Below, piece after piece: positions 34,887 through 43,894 of a DNA stretch of 51,210 bases. The translations under genes were made by a program, and so were the position numbers. Numbering within the stretch: the stretch's first letter is position 1; every line of letters starts with the position of its first letter. The notes beneath the pieces are model-generated. The model had not been told where the DNA came from. It did not search any database and was given only the letters and a program-made list of their open reading frames with translations. The DNA is from Chitinophagales bacterium (GTDB lineage Bacteria; Bacteroidota; Bacteroidia; Chitinophagales; JADIYW01). The DNA is taken from contig JAGNZZ010000005.1 in assembly GCA_017984135.1 (NCBI GenBank), positions 1 to 51,210 on the forward strand. Reading direction: 5' to 3'.

Positions 34887-35300
34887 TTATGGTGTATTTT
34901 CTGTATAATTTTTAAAATGCGTTAAAATGGCTTGCCAACCTGCTTGCTGCATGTCTAATGAATTTTGGTTCTCCGCTTCGAATCCTATTTCAATTTCAAC
35001 GATACCATTATTGTTAGTAAATGTAGTTTTCACTTTTCTTCCATCACTTAATGTATAGGCGATTAAAGCATATTCGACGATTTCTGTATAGGTTGCTTCA
35101 AAACCAAAACTGCCGTCTTTCGCTTCCATTCTCGATTTTAATTTTCCACCTACCACTAAATTATTTTCTGCAAATGGGCAACACCAATCAAGCGAAGCGA
35201 AATTCCATTTTGTAATGTGTTCCGATAAGTTATAGCAATTCCAAACTTTTTGAATGGTTGCTCGTACTTCAGTATTTATTTTTAATGTTGTCGTACTCAT
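34887..35300 (-). CDS. SRPBCC (AHSA1-like) protein, 137 aa
   Basis: START-like/Bet v 1 fold protein. It shows the AHSA1 pattern: INTEVRATIQKVWNCYNLSEHITKWNFASLDWCCPFAENNLVVGGKLKSRMEAKDGSFGFEATYTEIVEYALIAYTLSDGRKV, then a C-terminal helix MQQAGWQAILTHFKNY. It lies downstream of a broken VOC gene, a second SRPBCC gene and an ArsR gene on the same strand. Such ArsR-SRPBCC-VOC clusters are common in Bacteroidota. The ligand is unknown. Confidence 0.85.
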   Translation of the reverse strand: MSTTTLKINTEVRATIQKVWNCYNLSEHITKWNFASLDWCCPFAENNLVVGGKLKSRMEAKDGSFGFEATYTEIVEYALIAYTLSDGRKVKTTFTNNNGIVEIEIGFEAENQNSLDMQQAGWQAILTHFKNYTENTP

Positions 35301-35333
35301 TAGGAAATTAAATTTTATAATTTTGAAAATTAA

Positions 35334-35578
35334 TCAACCAGTTAATGCATATTTATCTGTGCAACTTCCAAAACATGTTTTATATAGGCATCGTAATTCT
35401 TCCGTATTTGGATAATTCATTAAACAAACATCTCGCTTCCTCTTTGCTTTCCGGTTCTCAATTAATATGCATATTGTTGCCTTCACAACATTGCAAAATC
35501 CGATTTAAAAACTTCTTTATAAAATAAAAATGTGACTTCGGAATTGCTGGCGAAATTTAAATACGTGGATATGCTCCT
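35334..35578 (-). pseudogene. Remnant of a VOC (PhnB-like glyoxalase) gene
   Basis: Minus-strand reading begins SISTYLNFASNSEVTFLFYKEVFKSDFAML, the N-terminus of PhnB-like VOC proteins, without a start codon, and stops at a TGA. Further on, fragments in two shifted frames still match the family's C-terminal half: LSKYGRITMPI, then KTCFGSCTDKYALTG and a stop. The middle (about 60-70 codons) is missing. The gene would have been the third of the ArsR-SRPBCC-VOC-SRPBCC cluster. It is now broken by deletion and at least one frameshift. Confidence 0.75.
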
Positions 35579-35586
35579 ATTGTAAT

Positions 35587-36105
35587 TTATTTTTGTTTTC
35601 TTAAAAGAAATTGTGTTTGTATATAATTGTCTAAATAATCTAACGTAGCGGAAAATCCTTCTTTGAATCCCATTTGAATGATGGTTTCTAAATTTTCCAA
35701 TGATTGGTGTTGTATGGTAATATCCACCGTAGTAATTGCATCCACTTCTGTGAAATTTAAATTCCATGTAGCACTTGGCATATTAGCCTGTATATTTTCA
35801 TCTTGATCGGCAAATGCATCCACAAATTGGAAATTAGAAATTGGCGTAATGGATGTAAAATCTTGAATGGACCAATGCGCATCATTTTGTGGACTTACCA
35901 TGGCATAAAATCGTCTTCCACCTACAATGAAATTCATATATTTAGTCTTAGATTTCCAAGGTTGTGGTGCCCACCATTCATCTAAAATTTCGGACTTGGT
36001 GAATGCATCCCAAACGAGTTGCTGATCTGCATTAAATGCTCTTTTTACAAAAATTTTATGTTCATTTTTGTTGACTGAGAAATCGAATAATAAGTTACTT
36101 TTCAT
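35587..36105 (-). CDS. SRPBCC (AHSA1-like) protein, 172 aa
   Basis: 172-aa AHSA1-type protein: [70 protein letters not shown], then a C-terminal helix [21 protein letters not shown]. The pattern [16 protein letters not shown] is typical. It overlaps the ArsR gene by 11 nt, so the two are coupled. Such proteins bind hydrophobic ligands; which one is not known. The broken VOC gene follows 8 bp after its stop. Confidence 0.9.
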   Translation of the reverse strand: MKSNLLFDFSVNKNEHKIFVKRAFNADQQLVWDAFTKSEILDEWWAPQPWKSKTKYMNFIVGGRRFYAMVSPQNDAHWSIQDFTSITPISNFQFVDAFADQDENIQANMPSATWNLNFTEVDAITTVDITIQHQSLENLETIIQMGFKEGFSATLDYLDNYIQTQFLLRKQK

Positions 36106-36421
36106 TTTTATTTTTTTTAAGATTCTCTAATAAATTGTCTAACTTTTGGAAACGAGTTTCCCATATTTTTCTAAACGTTGCAATCCAATGATCTATCTCT
36201 TTCATTTTATCCATCTCAATAGTGTAATAAATTTCTCTACCTTGTTGGTGTTGCTTTACCATTTCACATTCTGTCAATATTTGCAGATGTTTGGATACTG
36301 CTTGTCGTGATATATCAAAATGTTCAGCAATGGCATTGGGTGTCATCGCATGCAATGCTATAAGCGTTAGTATCGCTCTTCTCGTAGGATCTGCAATCGC
36401 TTGAAAAATATCTCTTCTCAT
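36095..36421 (-). CDS. ArsR-family transcriptional regulator (SdpR-like, no metal site)
   Basis: 108-aa winged-helix regulator. The recognition helix region is [22 protein letters not shown], followed by the wing [15 protein letters not shown]. The N-terminus [35 protein letters not shown] is that of the ArsR branch which precedes SRPBCC genes. The ELCVCDL-type metal-binding motif of metal-sensing ArsR proteins is absent. It heads the cluster and probably represses it; an inverted repeat overlapping its promoter is the likely operator. Confidence 0.92.
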   Translation of the reverse strand: MRRDIFQAIADPTRRAILTLIALHAMTPNAIAEHFDISRQAVSKHLQILTECEMVKQHQQGREIYYTIEMDKMKEIDHWIATFRKIWETRFQKLDNLLENLKKNKNEK

Positions 36422-36439
36422 TCATAAATAAATTAATGC

Positions 36440-36461
36440 GCAACCATTCAGTTGCAAATAT
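36440..36461 (-). promoter_or_regulatory. Candidate -7 box and operator of the ArsR cluster
   Basis: TATATTTG on the minus strand (36454-36461) matches TAnnTTTG. The inverted repeat GCAAC-N6-GTTGC (36440-36455) overlaps its downstream edge. An outer pair CATTC (36446-36450) and GAATG (36476-36480) brackets the same region. This is the expected place for an autorepressor site. Confidence 0.45.
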
Positions 36462-36537
36462 AAATACAATAGTTGGAATGTGCAATAGGAATTGAGAAAT
36501 ATATACCCTTTGAATTTCTGTTATATTTTAAAAAGGC

Positions 36538-36586
36538 AAAAAAAATATGTTCATCAGAAGAATTATAGCTCGACTGATGAACATAT
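36538..36586 (-). terminator. Terminator after the alpha-2-macroglobulin gene
   Basis: A 13-bp perfect stem: ATATGTTCATCAG (36545-36557) pairs with CTGATGAACATAT (36574-36586), 16-nt loop, followed on the minus strand by a run of T. It lies 29 bp after the stop at 36615. Confidence 0.88.
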
Positions 36587-36614
36587 ATTTGGGATAATTG
36601 GTGAACTAAAAAAA

Positions 36615-39600
36615 TTATTTTTGTTTCACAATGGCAACACGTTCTCCTTTAGAATGAGACTTAAATTCTGGTGCATACATACTTTCAATAGAAGTGATGC
36701 CGTTTGAAAAATTACCTGCTATGGTTGCACGCATTTCATATTCAAACACATAAATTCCTTTTTGCATCCAATCCATAAAGAAATGCGTGGCCACATCTTT
36801 AGTACTTTCATAATAGCCTAAACCATCTTGGTATTTATATTGTGACAATACATTTATTGGTTCAAAACCGGCTGCGCGCAAATCTTTCAAATGCACATAT
36901 TCCAAGTTCCTATCGGTACGTAACTCCATGCGAACCTTCACTACATCTCCAACTTGTAAAGGTGTATTATCGTTGATTTGTATTAATTTTTTTCCTTCAT
37001 TGGTATTGACTTCTTTAAATAAATTTTTGGTAAGTTGCAAGGCAGTTGTGGCTCCTGAAATTTTATCTAAATCCTCAAAATATTGCCAATACATGGCACC
37101 ATAAGCTGGACCATTATCCGTTTTAATTAATTCAATTTTTCCCATTTCCTGTTGGATTTCATTGGTATTCCAATTTACTTTATAATAACCAGTTCCAGGC
37201 TCTACCATGGCATTCAAAGTTTGTGGGTTAATCTCCTTTTTGTTCATATTTACGGTTACTAATTTGTCGGATTTTATCCAATCTTTTCCTTGCAATAAAA
37301 GTGCATAACAAGCTTCGGCAGTAGCTTTGGTGGATTTCCAAGAAGTAGTTTGTTTTTGTTTTAAGAGCCAAACTTTCATTTCGTCCACCGATTTTTTGTC
37401 GTTGGCTACTTCGTGAAATGCTTCGATTAATAAGGCTTGCGTTTCCACCGGTGCTTGATACCAATACCAACCTGCCGTTTCGTTTGCTTTCCAGTACATG
37501 CCTAATTCATCGTTGTTAATGGCATTTTGTTTTAAGGATTCTATTACTTTTAATGCTATAGCGTGTTCATTATTTCTATCTAAGATTAAAGCCAACATTG
37601 CTTTTGAGTATAGACTTTGGTCGTTCCAATACTTTTTGGCTTGTTGCATAAAATAATCATGTGCATCTTTGTTGATTTTACTAATTTTATTATTATTAAA
37701 AAAAGAACGTGCGTATAATGCATGTATTTCATTATAAGAAAGATGCTTATTGTTTAAATAATCTTTATCGTATTTTTTTAGACTTTCAAAATCTTCTTGC
37801 AAACGATTGTCTAAGTATTGAACCGCTTTTTCCAGCATCGCATCTAACTTCGATTTATTTTTAATGTCGATAACATTTAATTTTTCAAGATGCCCAAATC
37901 CAGCCACGATGTGTTGTGTGATATATTGATTGTCTGGCATACCAGGAAACCACGCGAAACCACCATTTGGCGTTTGCATTTGTGCTAATTTATCAAAAGC
38001 TTGTTGTTGTTCGTTTGCCATTTTTGTTAAGTCGAACAATAATGCGATCCGTTTTTTCTGTTCCGTTTCATTTTGAGCTTCGCGTACCCAAGGTGTTTCT
38101 TCTAATAAAACAGATTTAAGTGTTTGATTTTTTTCTAAATTAGAAAGTAAAGCATCTGTATTTTTCCATTTATCAAAAATAGATTTGATTTTAGGATTTT
38201 CATTAGCAATATAAGTAGCTAAAGAATTGGCATAATATCGTGAGAATAGTTGTTCTGCGCATTCATACGGATATTCCATCATGTACGGCAAGGCTTGTAC
38301 TGCATACCAAGCCGGATTAGAAGACATTTCTAAAGTGAGCTTGTAGTGGCTAAGTGTTTTAGATTTATTGTCGATTAATTTTTTAAAGGTAAATGATTTT
38401 TTACTTTTTCCATTGACCCACAATGGCATCGTTTCGGTGACCATCATTCGGTTGGGTAAAATAATCAAAGGTGCTTGTTCGCCATCTGTAAATTGCTCAG
38501 CTTGAGCCACTACTTTATAAACAATCGCATCTATTCCTTGAGGAATTTTTAAGGACCAACTAATGGCCGTATTTTTACCTTTCTCTACCATGAAATCTTT
38601 TGAAAAAACAGTGGTTTGTGGTGTGGAAAAAGCAATAAATGCTGCTGTAATATCCTTCATCGTTTTTGCATCATAAATTGTGATATCTGCTATGCCGGAT
38701 AAATCTCTATCAGAAAGATTGGAAATTTTAGAAGTAAATTCCAACCTGTCACCTTCTCGTAAGAAACGCGGCGCATTGGGTGTCACCATAAGTTCTTTTT
38801 GTGTAACAATGGATTTATTAAATACACTATACTCTAAATTTTTGGTATGCGCTAAGCCTAAGAAATTCCATTTTGTCAAAGCTTCCGGCATTTGAAAATT
38901 CAACAATACATTTCCTTCTTTATCCGTTTCGAGTTGTGGAAGAAAGAAAGCAGTTTCGTTTAAATTCATTCGTGGAGAAATACTTTTTGTGTTTTTATCT
39001 ATATTCTTACTGCTATCATTTTGTTTTAGTTCCATTTTTTTATCGGCGGCTCCAGCGCTACTTTCCGGTGCAGGTGCCGGCATGGATTCTCCTTCCATTG
39101 CGTCTGAGAATTTTTCTTTTGCACTTAATGACTCCATAGTCATTGCACTTTTCATCATTGTATATCTATATAAATATTGAGGATATCCAATGCGCAATCC
39201 AAATAAATTCAAATTATCATAAGCATGACTTTGGTAAGTATGGTATAAGTTCCATTTAAGAGAAGCATATAAATCACTACTTTTTGTTCCAAATGCATCA
39301 TTGCTATACGCCTGTAAATATCCATTAAAAACGGATTGTGGCAAATAGAAATCAAAACTATGAGGTAAAAATGCATCTAAGGAAGCATCATACATAGTCG
39401 CTAATAATTCAGCAGAAACTTTTTCTTTATTAGGACCAGAAATTTTTAATTTCCATTGTTCTTTTGCGCCAGGCAATAGTTTATCTCTAAAAGAAATCCA
39501 TTCAATTTTTAATTGATTATCTTCCTGTGGAATAGCAATAAATTGTTTACTGGAATAAATTCTGTTTTTATTGACAATAACATAATTCATCTCAATGCCG

Positions 39601-42600
39601 CCCAAATAGTCTTTCTTTATGGGCAGTTCGAATGATTTGACTTCATTATTTAATGTTACATATTTTTTTTCGATAACTTTTCCTTTGAATGCAATTTCAA
39701 TAATGGCATAAGCATCTTTCATGGAAGAACCCATTTGATAGTATACTGTTTCATCTGGTTTTACAGACGTTTTATTGACATTAAAATATGCGAATGTTTT
39801 AGGATTTAATGATTCCTCTCTGAAGAAATCATACGTTTGTATTGTTTTGTTAAATTTAATTTCATTTCCATTTTTATCTTTACAAGAAAACTCAATTAAA
39901 TAGGTACCCTTTTTTAATGTAAATTCTGGAAGTAGAATTTCTGTTTGTTTTTCGGTGTTAAAGGCATAGGATTTAATCTCATTTTGTTTTGTCCAATTTG
40001 CTAGTTCATCTTTATCGTCATAAGTATCATAAGGAAATAATTTATCGTGATCTGATTTTGATAAATAAAATTTATCAGGTGCATCCCACAATCTTGTTTT
40101 CTTTGGATAAGCAGGTGGTTTCAGTTCATAAATTTTTATTGAAACATCTGTTGGTTCCGCTTGGCCGTTTAAATTTGTCGTTGAAACAAAAATTTTATTG
40201 TCATCGGTATAATTTAATTTATCGCTCACAGAAATAGTAGCATCAATTGCCAAATAGCCTACTTTTACGGACGTAGAGGCCGCATGCGTTTCTCCGTTAA
40301 TATCTATCACATCAGCGGTGATTTCATAATTAAAATAAGGTTTGAATTCTTTGGAAACCGTTGCGTCGGGAATGGCATTAAAATCAATTTTAAAAAAGCC
40401 ATTATCATCCGTTTTTGTAACGCCATTGGCGATAATTTTTTCGGTAATTTGTGGCAGCCAAGGACGATGCCAACCCCAAAAACACCACACCGGAAATTCT
40501 GCTACGCGACGAACTGTATAATGCACTTCTGCATTATCGATATTGGCACCGGCATAAGAAACGGCTTTACCTGATACTTGAACTTGATCGTTTAAATTGT
40601 AGGCATTTGTAATAGGCTCAAAGTTGACTTCAAATTTTGGTCGTTTATATTCTTCCACTTGCACACTTACAGAACCATCACTGGTTTCGAGCAGCATGCT
40701 GCCCATTAAACCGGAACTTGGCGCCACGAAAGAACCGGAAAATGAACCAAACTCATTAGATGTAAAGTCAGCTTTTTTGATGTCTTGATAGTTGACATCT
40801 TTAAATGTAACTACGATATTTTTATTGGATACAACCTTGTAGTCTTCATTATTTCGCTGGGTGACAATGCCTTTAAAATAAATGACTTGACCTGGTCGAT
40901 ACATTTTTCTATCGGTAAACAAATGAACTTGCAATGGGTAATTCTCTTGCTCTTTAGTAGAAGAAAAATACTTGTAATACGCTTGTTCACTAACATAAAA
41001 ATCATTTTTATAATGAATATCGAAATAGTAATTATTGGAATAATAATTTGATGATGATGATTTCAATTTTTTTGAAACAAATCCATTCATATCAGCAGTG
41101 GCGGTGCCTAATTCTTTTCGTACATATTTTCTGGATTTATAATCGTACTCATTGTTATAAAAATGTACTGTTGCATTTGGCAATGGTTGTCCTGTGTTTC
41201 TATCTAACACGAATAATTCTGTATTCTCAACCTGGTTATTGTTACTAATAATATAACTAATTTTAGTTGCAAACAAGGTAGAAACGGCAACGGCATTTAC
41301 TCCATCTGCAATGGAAAAATCTGGATGAGTTGAAACCAGCAATGCATAATAACCAGAAGTCAATGCATCTACTTTTATTTCGGTGCTGTGCGACAAATAA
41401 TCTTCCGCAATAGGCAATGTTATATTCCATTTTTTACTAGCGTTAATGGAATTTAATCGCTTTAAAACATCGACATTGGTTTCTTTATTTTTAAGATTAA
41501 ATAGTTTGTCTTTTTCCGTAAAATTAATTGGGATAATTTTTAAATAAACATTTTTTACATTTTTATATTTTATGAATGCTTTAAACGGCTCGTTTGGAAT
41601 TACAGCTTCTTCGGTGCTTACCGTAATTTCTTTTTGCAATATAGTCGCTTTTAAGGTTTCACAATTGATGGCACCTTCTGTTTTTGGGTATTTTATTATA
41701 GTGGATTGTATGATGTCAATGGCATCTTTAATTCCATTTTTGTTTGGCAAAACGGATATTTCATGATTCGACCGAATGCATGAATGATAAATTAAGTTGG
41801 CTATTTCAAATTGTATGGTTGCACCAACCTGACAGTTTTCATATTCATTTTTGATGCTATTTAATGCTTCATAATAAAGTAATTCATTTTCATCTTTATT
41901 GAAGTAATGTTCCTTTACAAATTGCAATCGTTTTAAATCTGCATCTGCTAATGCATTTTTATTTTCTTTATCCGCCAATCGAAAAGCTAATAAATCTTGA
42001 TAAACTTTGAGTGCTAAATAATTCTGTGAATTGGAATCCGAATTATTTAATTGAAGATGTATAAATTCGTTAGCAGTGGAGAAATATTTTTTATGGTCAA
42101 TGGCAAATGCATTACTCGGCTCAGCCAGATTGCTTTTATCATTATTAAAATAATCGATGGCTCTATTTGCCAATAAATCAAATAAAGTAGGTCTATAAAT
42201 TTTGGAATTATTTTGGGACGAAATAATCAATGAATACGCATTAAGTTGAGTTTGTTGTAATGTTTTTTTATCTGACAAAGAAGCAACATACAAGGCATTA
42301 ATTTCTTTAAATAAAGTTTTTAAATCCCACGTTCGAAAATCGTCAGATTGTTTTTCGTCGGTTTCGGTTCTCTTAGAAAATTTCCAAGTATTTTCGTTAA
42401 AATATTGGAAATACAATTCGGCTAAAATGCTTTGCAAAATGGCTTTGTCTGTTCCGGAAGAAGTGGCAATATCTTGTTTAATTCCATTTACAATTTTCCA
42501 TTCAGCATCTTCTTCCAAAGTCATTAAATAGCGATATTTATACAAGTTTGCTTTTATGGATTGTGGTGTATTATTTTCTGTTTTGGAGATGGATAAAATT

Positions 42601-42758
42601 TCTTCTATTTTTTTAAAAGCATCTTTTGTTTTGCCTTCTGACTCAAATTTTAAAATAGACTTCCATAGTGTTTCATAGTCGGATTGTGCCATAGTATTTT
42701 GGTTTGTTAAAATAAAAAACAAGAGAAAGTATCCAATTTTTTTTAGTTGAAATTTCAT
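36615..42758 (-). CDS. Bacterial alpha-2-macroglobulin with intact thioester motif
   Basis: 2047-aa envelope protease trap. A signal peptide (FLLFFILTNQNTMAQ) has no lipobox. An N-terminal helical/TPR-like part (about 30-400) is followed by MG domains: HLFTDRKMYRPGQVIYFKGIV (MG1-like) and the bait-region neighbourhood with a Pro/Ala/Ser-rich linker (EGESMPAPAPESSAG). The A2M domain reads NFQMPEALTKWNFLGLAHT. The thioester motif is PYECAEQ, with Cys1500 and Gln1503, so covalent trapping is possible. The complement-like alpha-helical domain follows (FAWFPGMPDNQYITQHIVAGFGHL), then a C-terminal macroglobulin domain. Many bacteria pair such genes with PBP1c; none is near here. DUF3089 lies 57 bp upstream. 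Confidence 0.95.
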   Translation of the reverse strand: MKFQLKKIGYFLLFFILTNQNTMAQSDYETLWKSILKFESEGKTKDAFKKIEEILSISKTENNTPQSIKANLYKYRYLMTLEEDAEWKIVNGIKQDIATSSGTDKAILQSILAELYFQYFNENTWKFSKRTETDEKQSDDFRTWDLKTLFKEINALYVASLSDKKTLQQTQLNAYSLIISSQNNSKIYRPTLFDLLANRAIDYFNNDKSNLAEPSNAFAIDHKKYFSTANEFIHLQLNNSDSNSQNYLALKVYQDLLAFRLADKENKNALADADLKRLQFVKEHYFNKDENELLYYEALNSIKNEYENCQVGATIQFEIANLIYHSCIRSNHEISVLPNKNGIKDAIDIIQSTIIKYPKTEGAINCETLKATILQKEITVSTEEAVIPNEPFKAFIKYKNVKNVYLKIIPINFTEKDKLFNLKNKETNVDVLKRLNSINASKKWNITLPIAEDYLSHSTEIKVDALTSGYYALLVSTHPDFSIADGVNAVAVSTLFATKISYIISNNNQVENTELFVLDRNTGQPLPNATVHFYNNEYDYKSRKYVRKELGTATADMNGFVSKKLKSSSSNYYSNNYYFDIHYKNDFYVSEQAYYKYFSSTKEQENYPLQVHLFTDRKMYRPGQVIYFKGIVTQRNNEDYKVVSNKNIVVTFKDVNYQDIKKADFTSNEFGSFSGSFVAPSSGLMGSMLLETSDGSVSVQVEEYKRPKFEVNFEPITNAYNLNDQVQVSGKAVSYAGANIDNAEVHYTVRRVAEFPVWCFWGWHRPWLPQITEKIIANGVTKTDDNGFFKIDFNAIPDATVSKEFKPYFNYEITADVIDINGETHAASTSVKVGYLAIDATISVSDKLNYTDDNKIFVSTTNLNGQAEPTDVSIKIYELKPPAYPKKTRLWDAPDKFYLSKSDHDKLFPYDTYDDKDELANWTKQNEIKSYAFNTEKQTEILLPEFTLKKGTYLIEFSCKDKNGNEIKFNKTIQTYDFFREESLNPKTFAYFNVNKTSVKPDETVYYQMGSSMKDAYAIIEIAFKGKVIEKKYVTLNNEVKSFELPIKKDYLGGIEMNYVIVNKNRIYSSKQFIAIPQEDNQLKIEWISFRDKLLPGAKEQWKLKISGPNKEKVSAELLATMYDASLDAFLPHSFDFYLPQSVFNGYLQAYSNDAFGTKSSDLYASLKWNLYHTYQSHAYDNLNLFGLRIGYPQYLYRYTMMKSAMTMESLSAKEKFSDAMEGESMPAPAPESSAGAADKKMELKQNDSSKNIDKNTKSISPRMNLNETAFFLPQLETDKEGNVLLNFQMPEALTKWNFLGLAHTKNLEYSVFNKSIVTQKELMVTPNAPRFLREGDRLEFTSKISNLSDRDLSGIADITIYDAKTMKDITAAFIAFSTPQTTVFSKDFMVEKGKNTAISWSLKIPQGIDAIVYKVVAQAEQFTDGEQAPLIILPNRMMVTETMPLWVNGKSKKSFTFKKLIDNKSKTLSHYKLTLEMSSNPAWYAVQALPYMMEYPYECAEQLFSRYYANSLATYIANENPKIKSIFDKWKNTDALLSNLEKNQTLKSVLLEETPWVREAQNETEQKKRIALLFDLTKMANEQQQAFDKLAQMQTPNGGFAWFPGMPDNQYITQHIVAGFGHLEKLNVIDIKNKSKLDAMLEKAVQYLDNRLQEDFESLKKYDKDYLNNKHLSYNEIHALYARSFFNNNKISKINKDAHDYFMQQAKKYWNDQSLYSKAMLALILDRNNEHAIALKVIESLKQNAINNDELGMYWKANETAGWYWYQAPVETQALLIEAFHEVANDKKSVDEMKVWLLKQKQTTSWKSTKATAEACYALLLQGKDWIKSDKLVTVNMNKKEINPQTLNAMVEPGTGYYKVNWNTNEIQQEMGKIELIKTDNGPAYGAMYWQYFEDLDKISGATTALQLTKNLFKEVNTNEGKKLIQINDNTPLQVGDVVKVRMELRTDRNLEYVHLKDLRAAGFEPINVLSQYKYQDGLGYYESTKDVATHFFMDWMQKGIYVFEYEMRATIAGNFSNGITSIESMYAPEFKSHSKGERVAIVKQK

Positions 42759-42815
42759 ATTGATACATTTATAGTTATTGTATTGTAATTAAGAATGTAA
42801 ACATTCAATTACTCT

Positions 42816-43784
42816 TTAAGGTTGATGATTTTCAAAATATTTTTTTATTCTCAGCGCCACATTTTCTCTTATGTTCATATAAAAAAGTGCGTAATCAAAA
42901 ATATGGTAATTTTTCATAGCCATTGCCACGAAATTTCCTTCTTCTGGTTTTTGAATTTCCAAAATGCCATTTCCATTTTTTGCACCAAAGTAAGTTTGTA
43001 TAATTTTCTCTTTTTGTGTAGCCAAAACACCTTTATTTTCTTTACCAGAAACAAAATATTTATCAGTGGTCCAACTCAATGGATTAACGGAAACTGCATT
43101 ATTATAGGTGTCAACAATACTATGAATTTTGGTATCTTGTCCGAAGGTAGAATAAGAAATAAAACCGCCAAACGTATCGGCTTTTTCGGAAACTTTTAAA
43201 TATTGAAATTGAGTGGTGTAGATTGGAAATCCAATTAAGTATGCTTCCACCAATTTTTTTTGCAATGGTTTCCCGTCAAAAAACTCTAGCAACAAACGTT
43301 GTGCGTGTTTAGTACCTTGTGAATGACTGGCAATCACGATAGGTCTTCCTTGGTTGTACTGTTGTAAATAATATTCAAATGCATTTTTTATGTCTGCGTA
43401 TGCAATATCAAATGCTTCTTGAGAGCGTGTTGAATTTTTTGAATAAAAATTATGTAAAGTTGCTTGTTGGTAGCGTGGTGCATACACTTTACAGCTTTCA
43501 TTAAATACACTGGCTTGGTATTTAATGGCATATTTATCGGTTTGTTTATTGATGTATTTATTGTCAATATCGGCGTTTCCTTTAAATCCGGCAATGTCGG
43601 TGGTAGGATGAATAAAAAACACATCAACTGTTGCACTGTCTTGTCCATTAAGTATTCCACTGGGTGTCCAATCGGCATTGTCTTGCATGGTAGGCAACGC
43701 TGCCCAGTATTTTTGTTGAGCGTAATCGATTGCAAAGATATTTTGCTGAATCAAAAGTAATATGGAATAATAAAGCAGTTTCAT
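42816..43784 (-). CDS. DUF3089 family alpha/beta hydrolase, exported
   Basis: 322-aa protein with a short signal sequence (LLYYSILLLIQQNIFA). DUF3089 landmarks: SATVDVFFIHPTTDI, VYAPRYQQATLHNFY, and the nucleophile elbow IVIASHSQGTKHAQRLL with Ser155. Later SWTTDKYFVSGKENKG and the terminal YHIFDYALFYMNIRENV hold the probable His. The family is of unknown substrate, with a lipase/esterase-like fold. It is on the same strand as the alpha-2-macroglobulin, 57 bp before it, and probably co-transcribed. The last residues follow the normal family length. Confidence 0.9.
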   Translation of the reverse strand: MKLLYYSILLLIQQNIFAIDYAQQKYWAALPTMQDNADWTPSGILNGQDSATVDVFFIHPTTDIAGFKGNADIDNKYINKQTDKYAIKYQASVFNESCKVYAPRYQQATLHNFYSKNSTRSQEAFDIAYADIKNAFEYYLQQYNQGRPIVIASHSQGTKHAQRLLLEFFDGKPLQKKLVEAYLIGFPIYTTQFQYLKVSEKADTFGGFISYSTFGQDTKIHSIVDTYNNAVSVNPLSWTTDKYFVSGKENKGVLATQKEKIIQTYFGAKNGNGILEIQKPEEGNFVAMAMKNYHIFDYALFYMNIRENVALRIKKYFENHQP

Positions 43785-43894
43785 TCTGTTTTTTTAAAAT
43801 ACTGAATGTATGAAGTTAATTTCATAACGCAAATTACGTGCCTTTTGTATGTTTAGGTACTTATTTTAATTTTTTATGATACTGCTAAGGCAAC

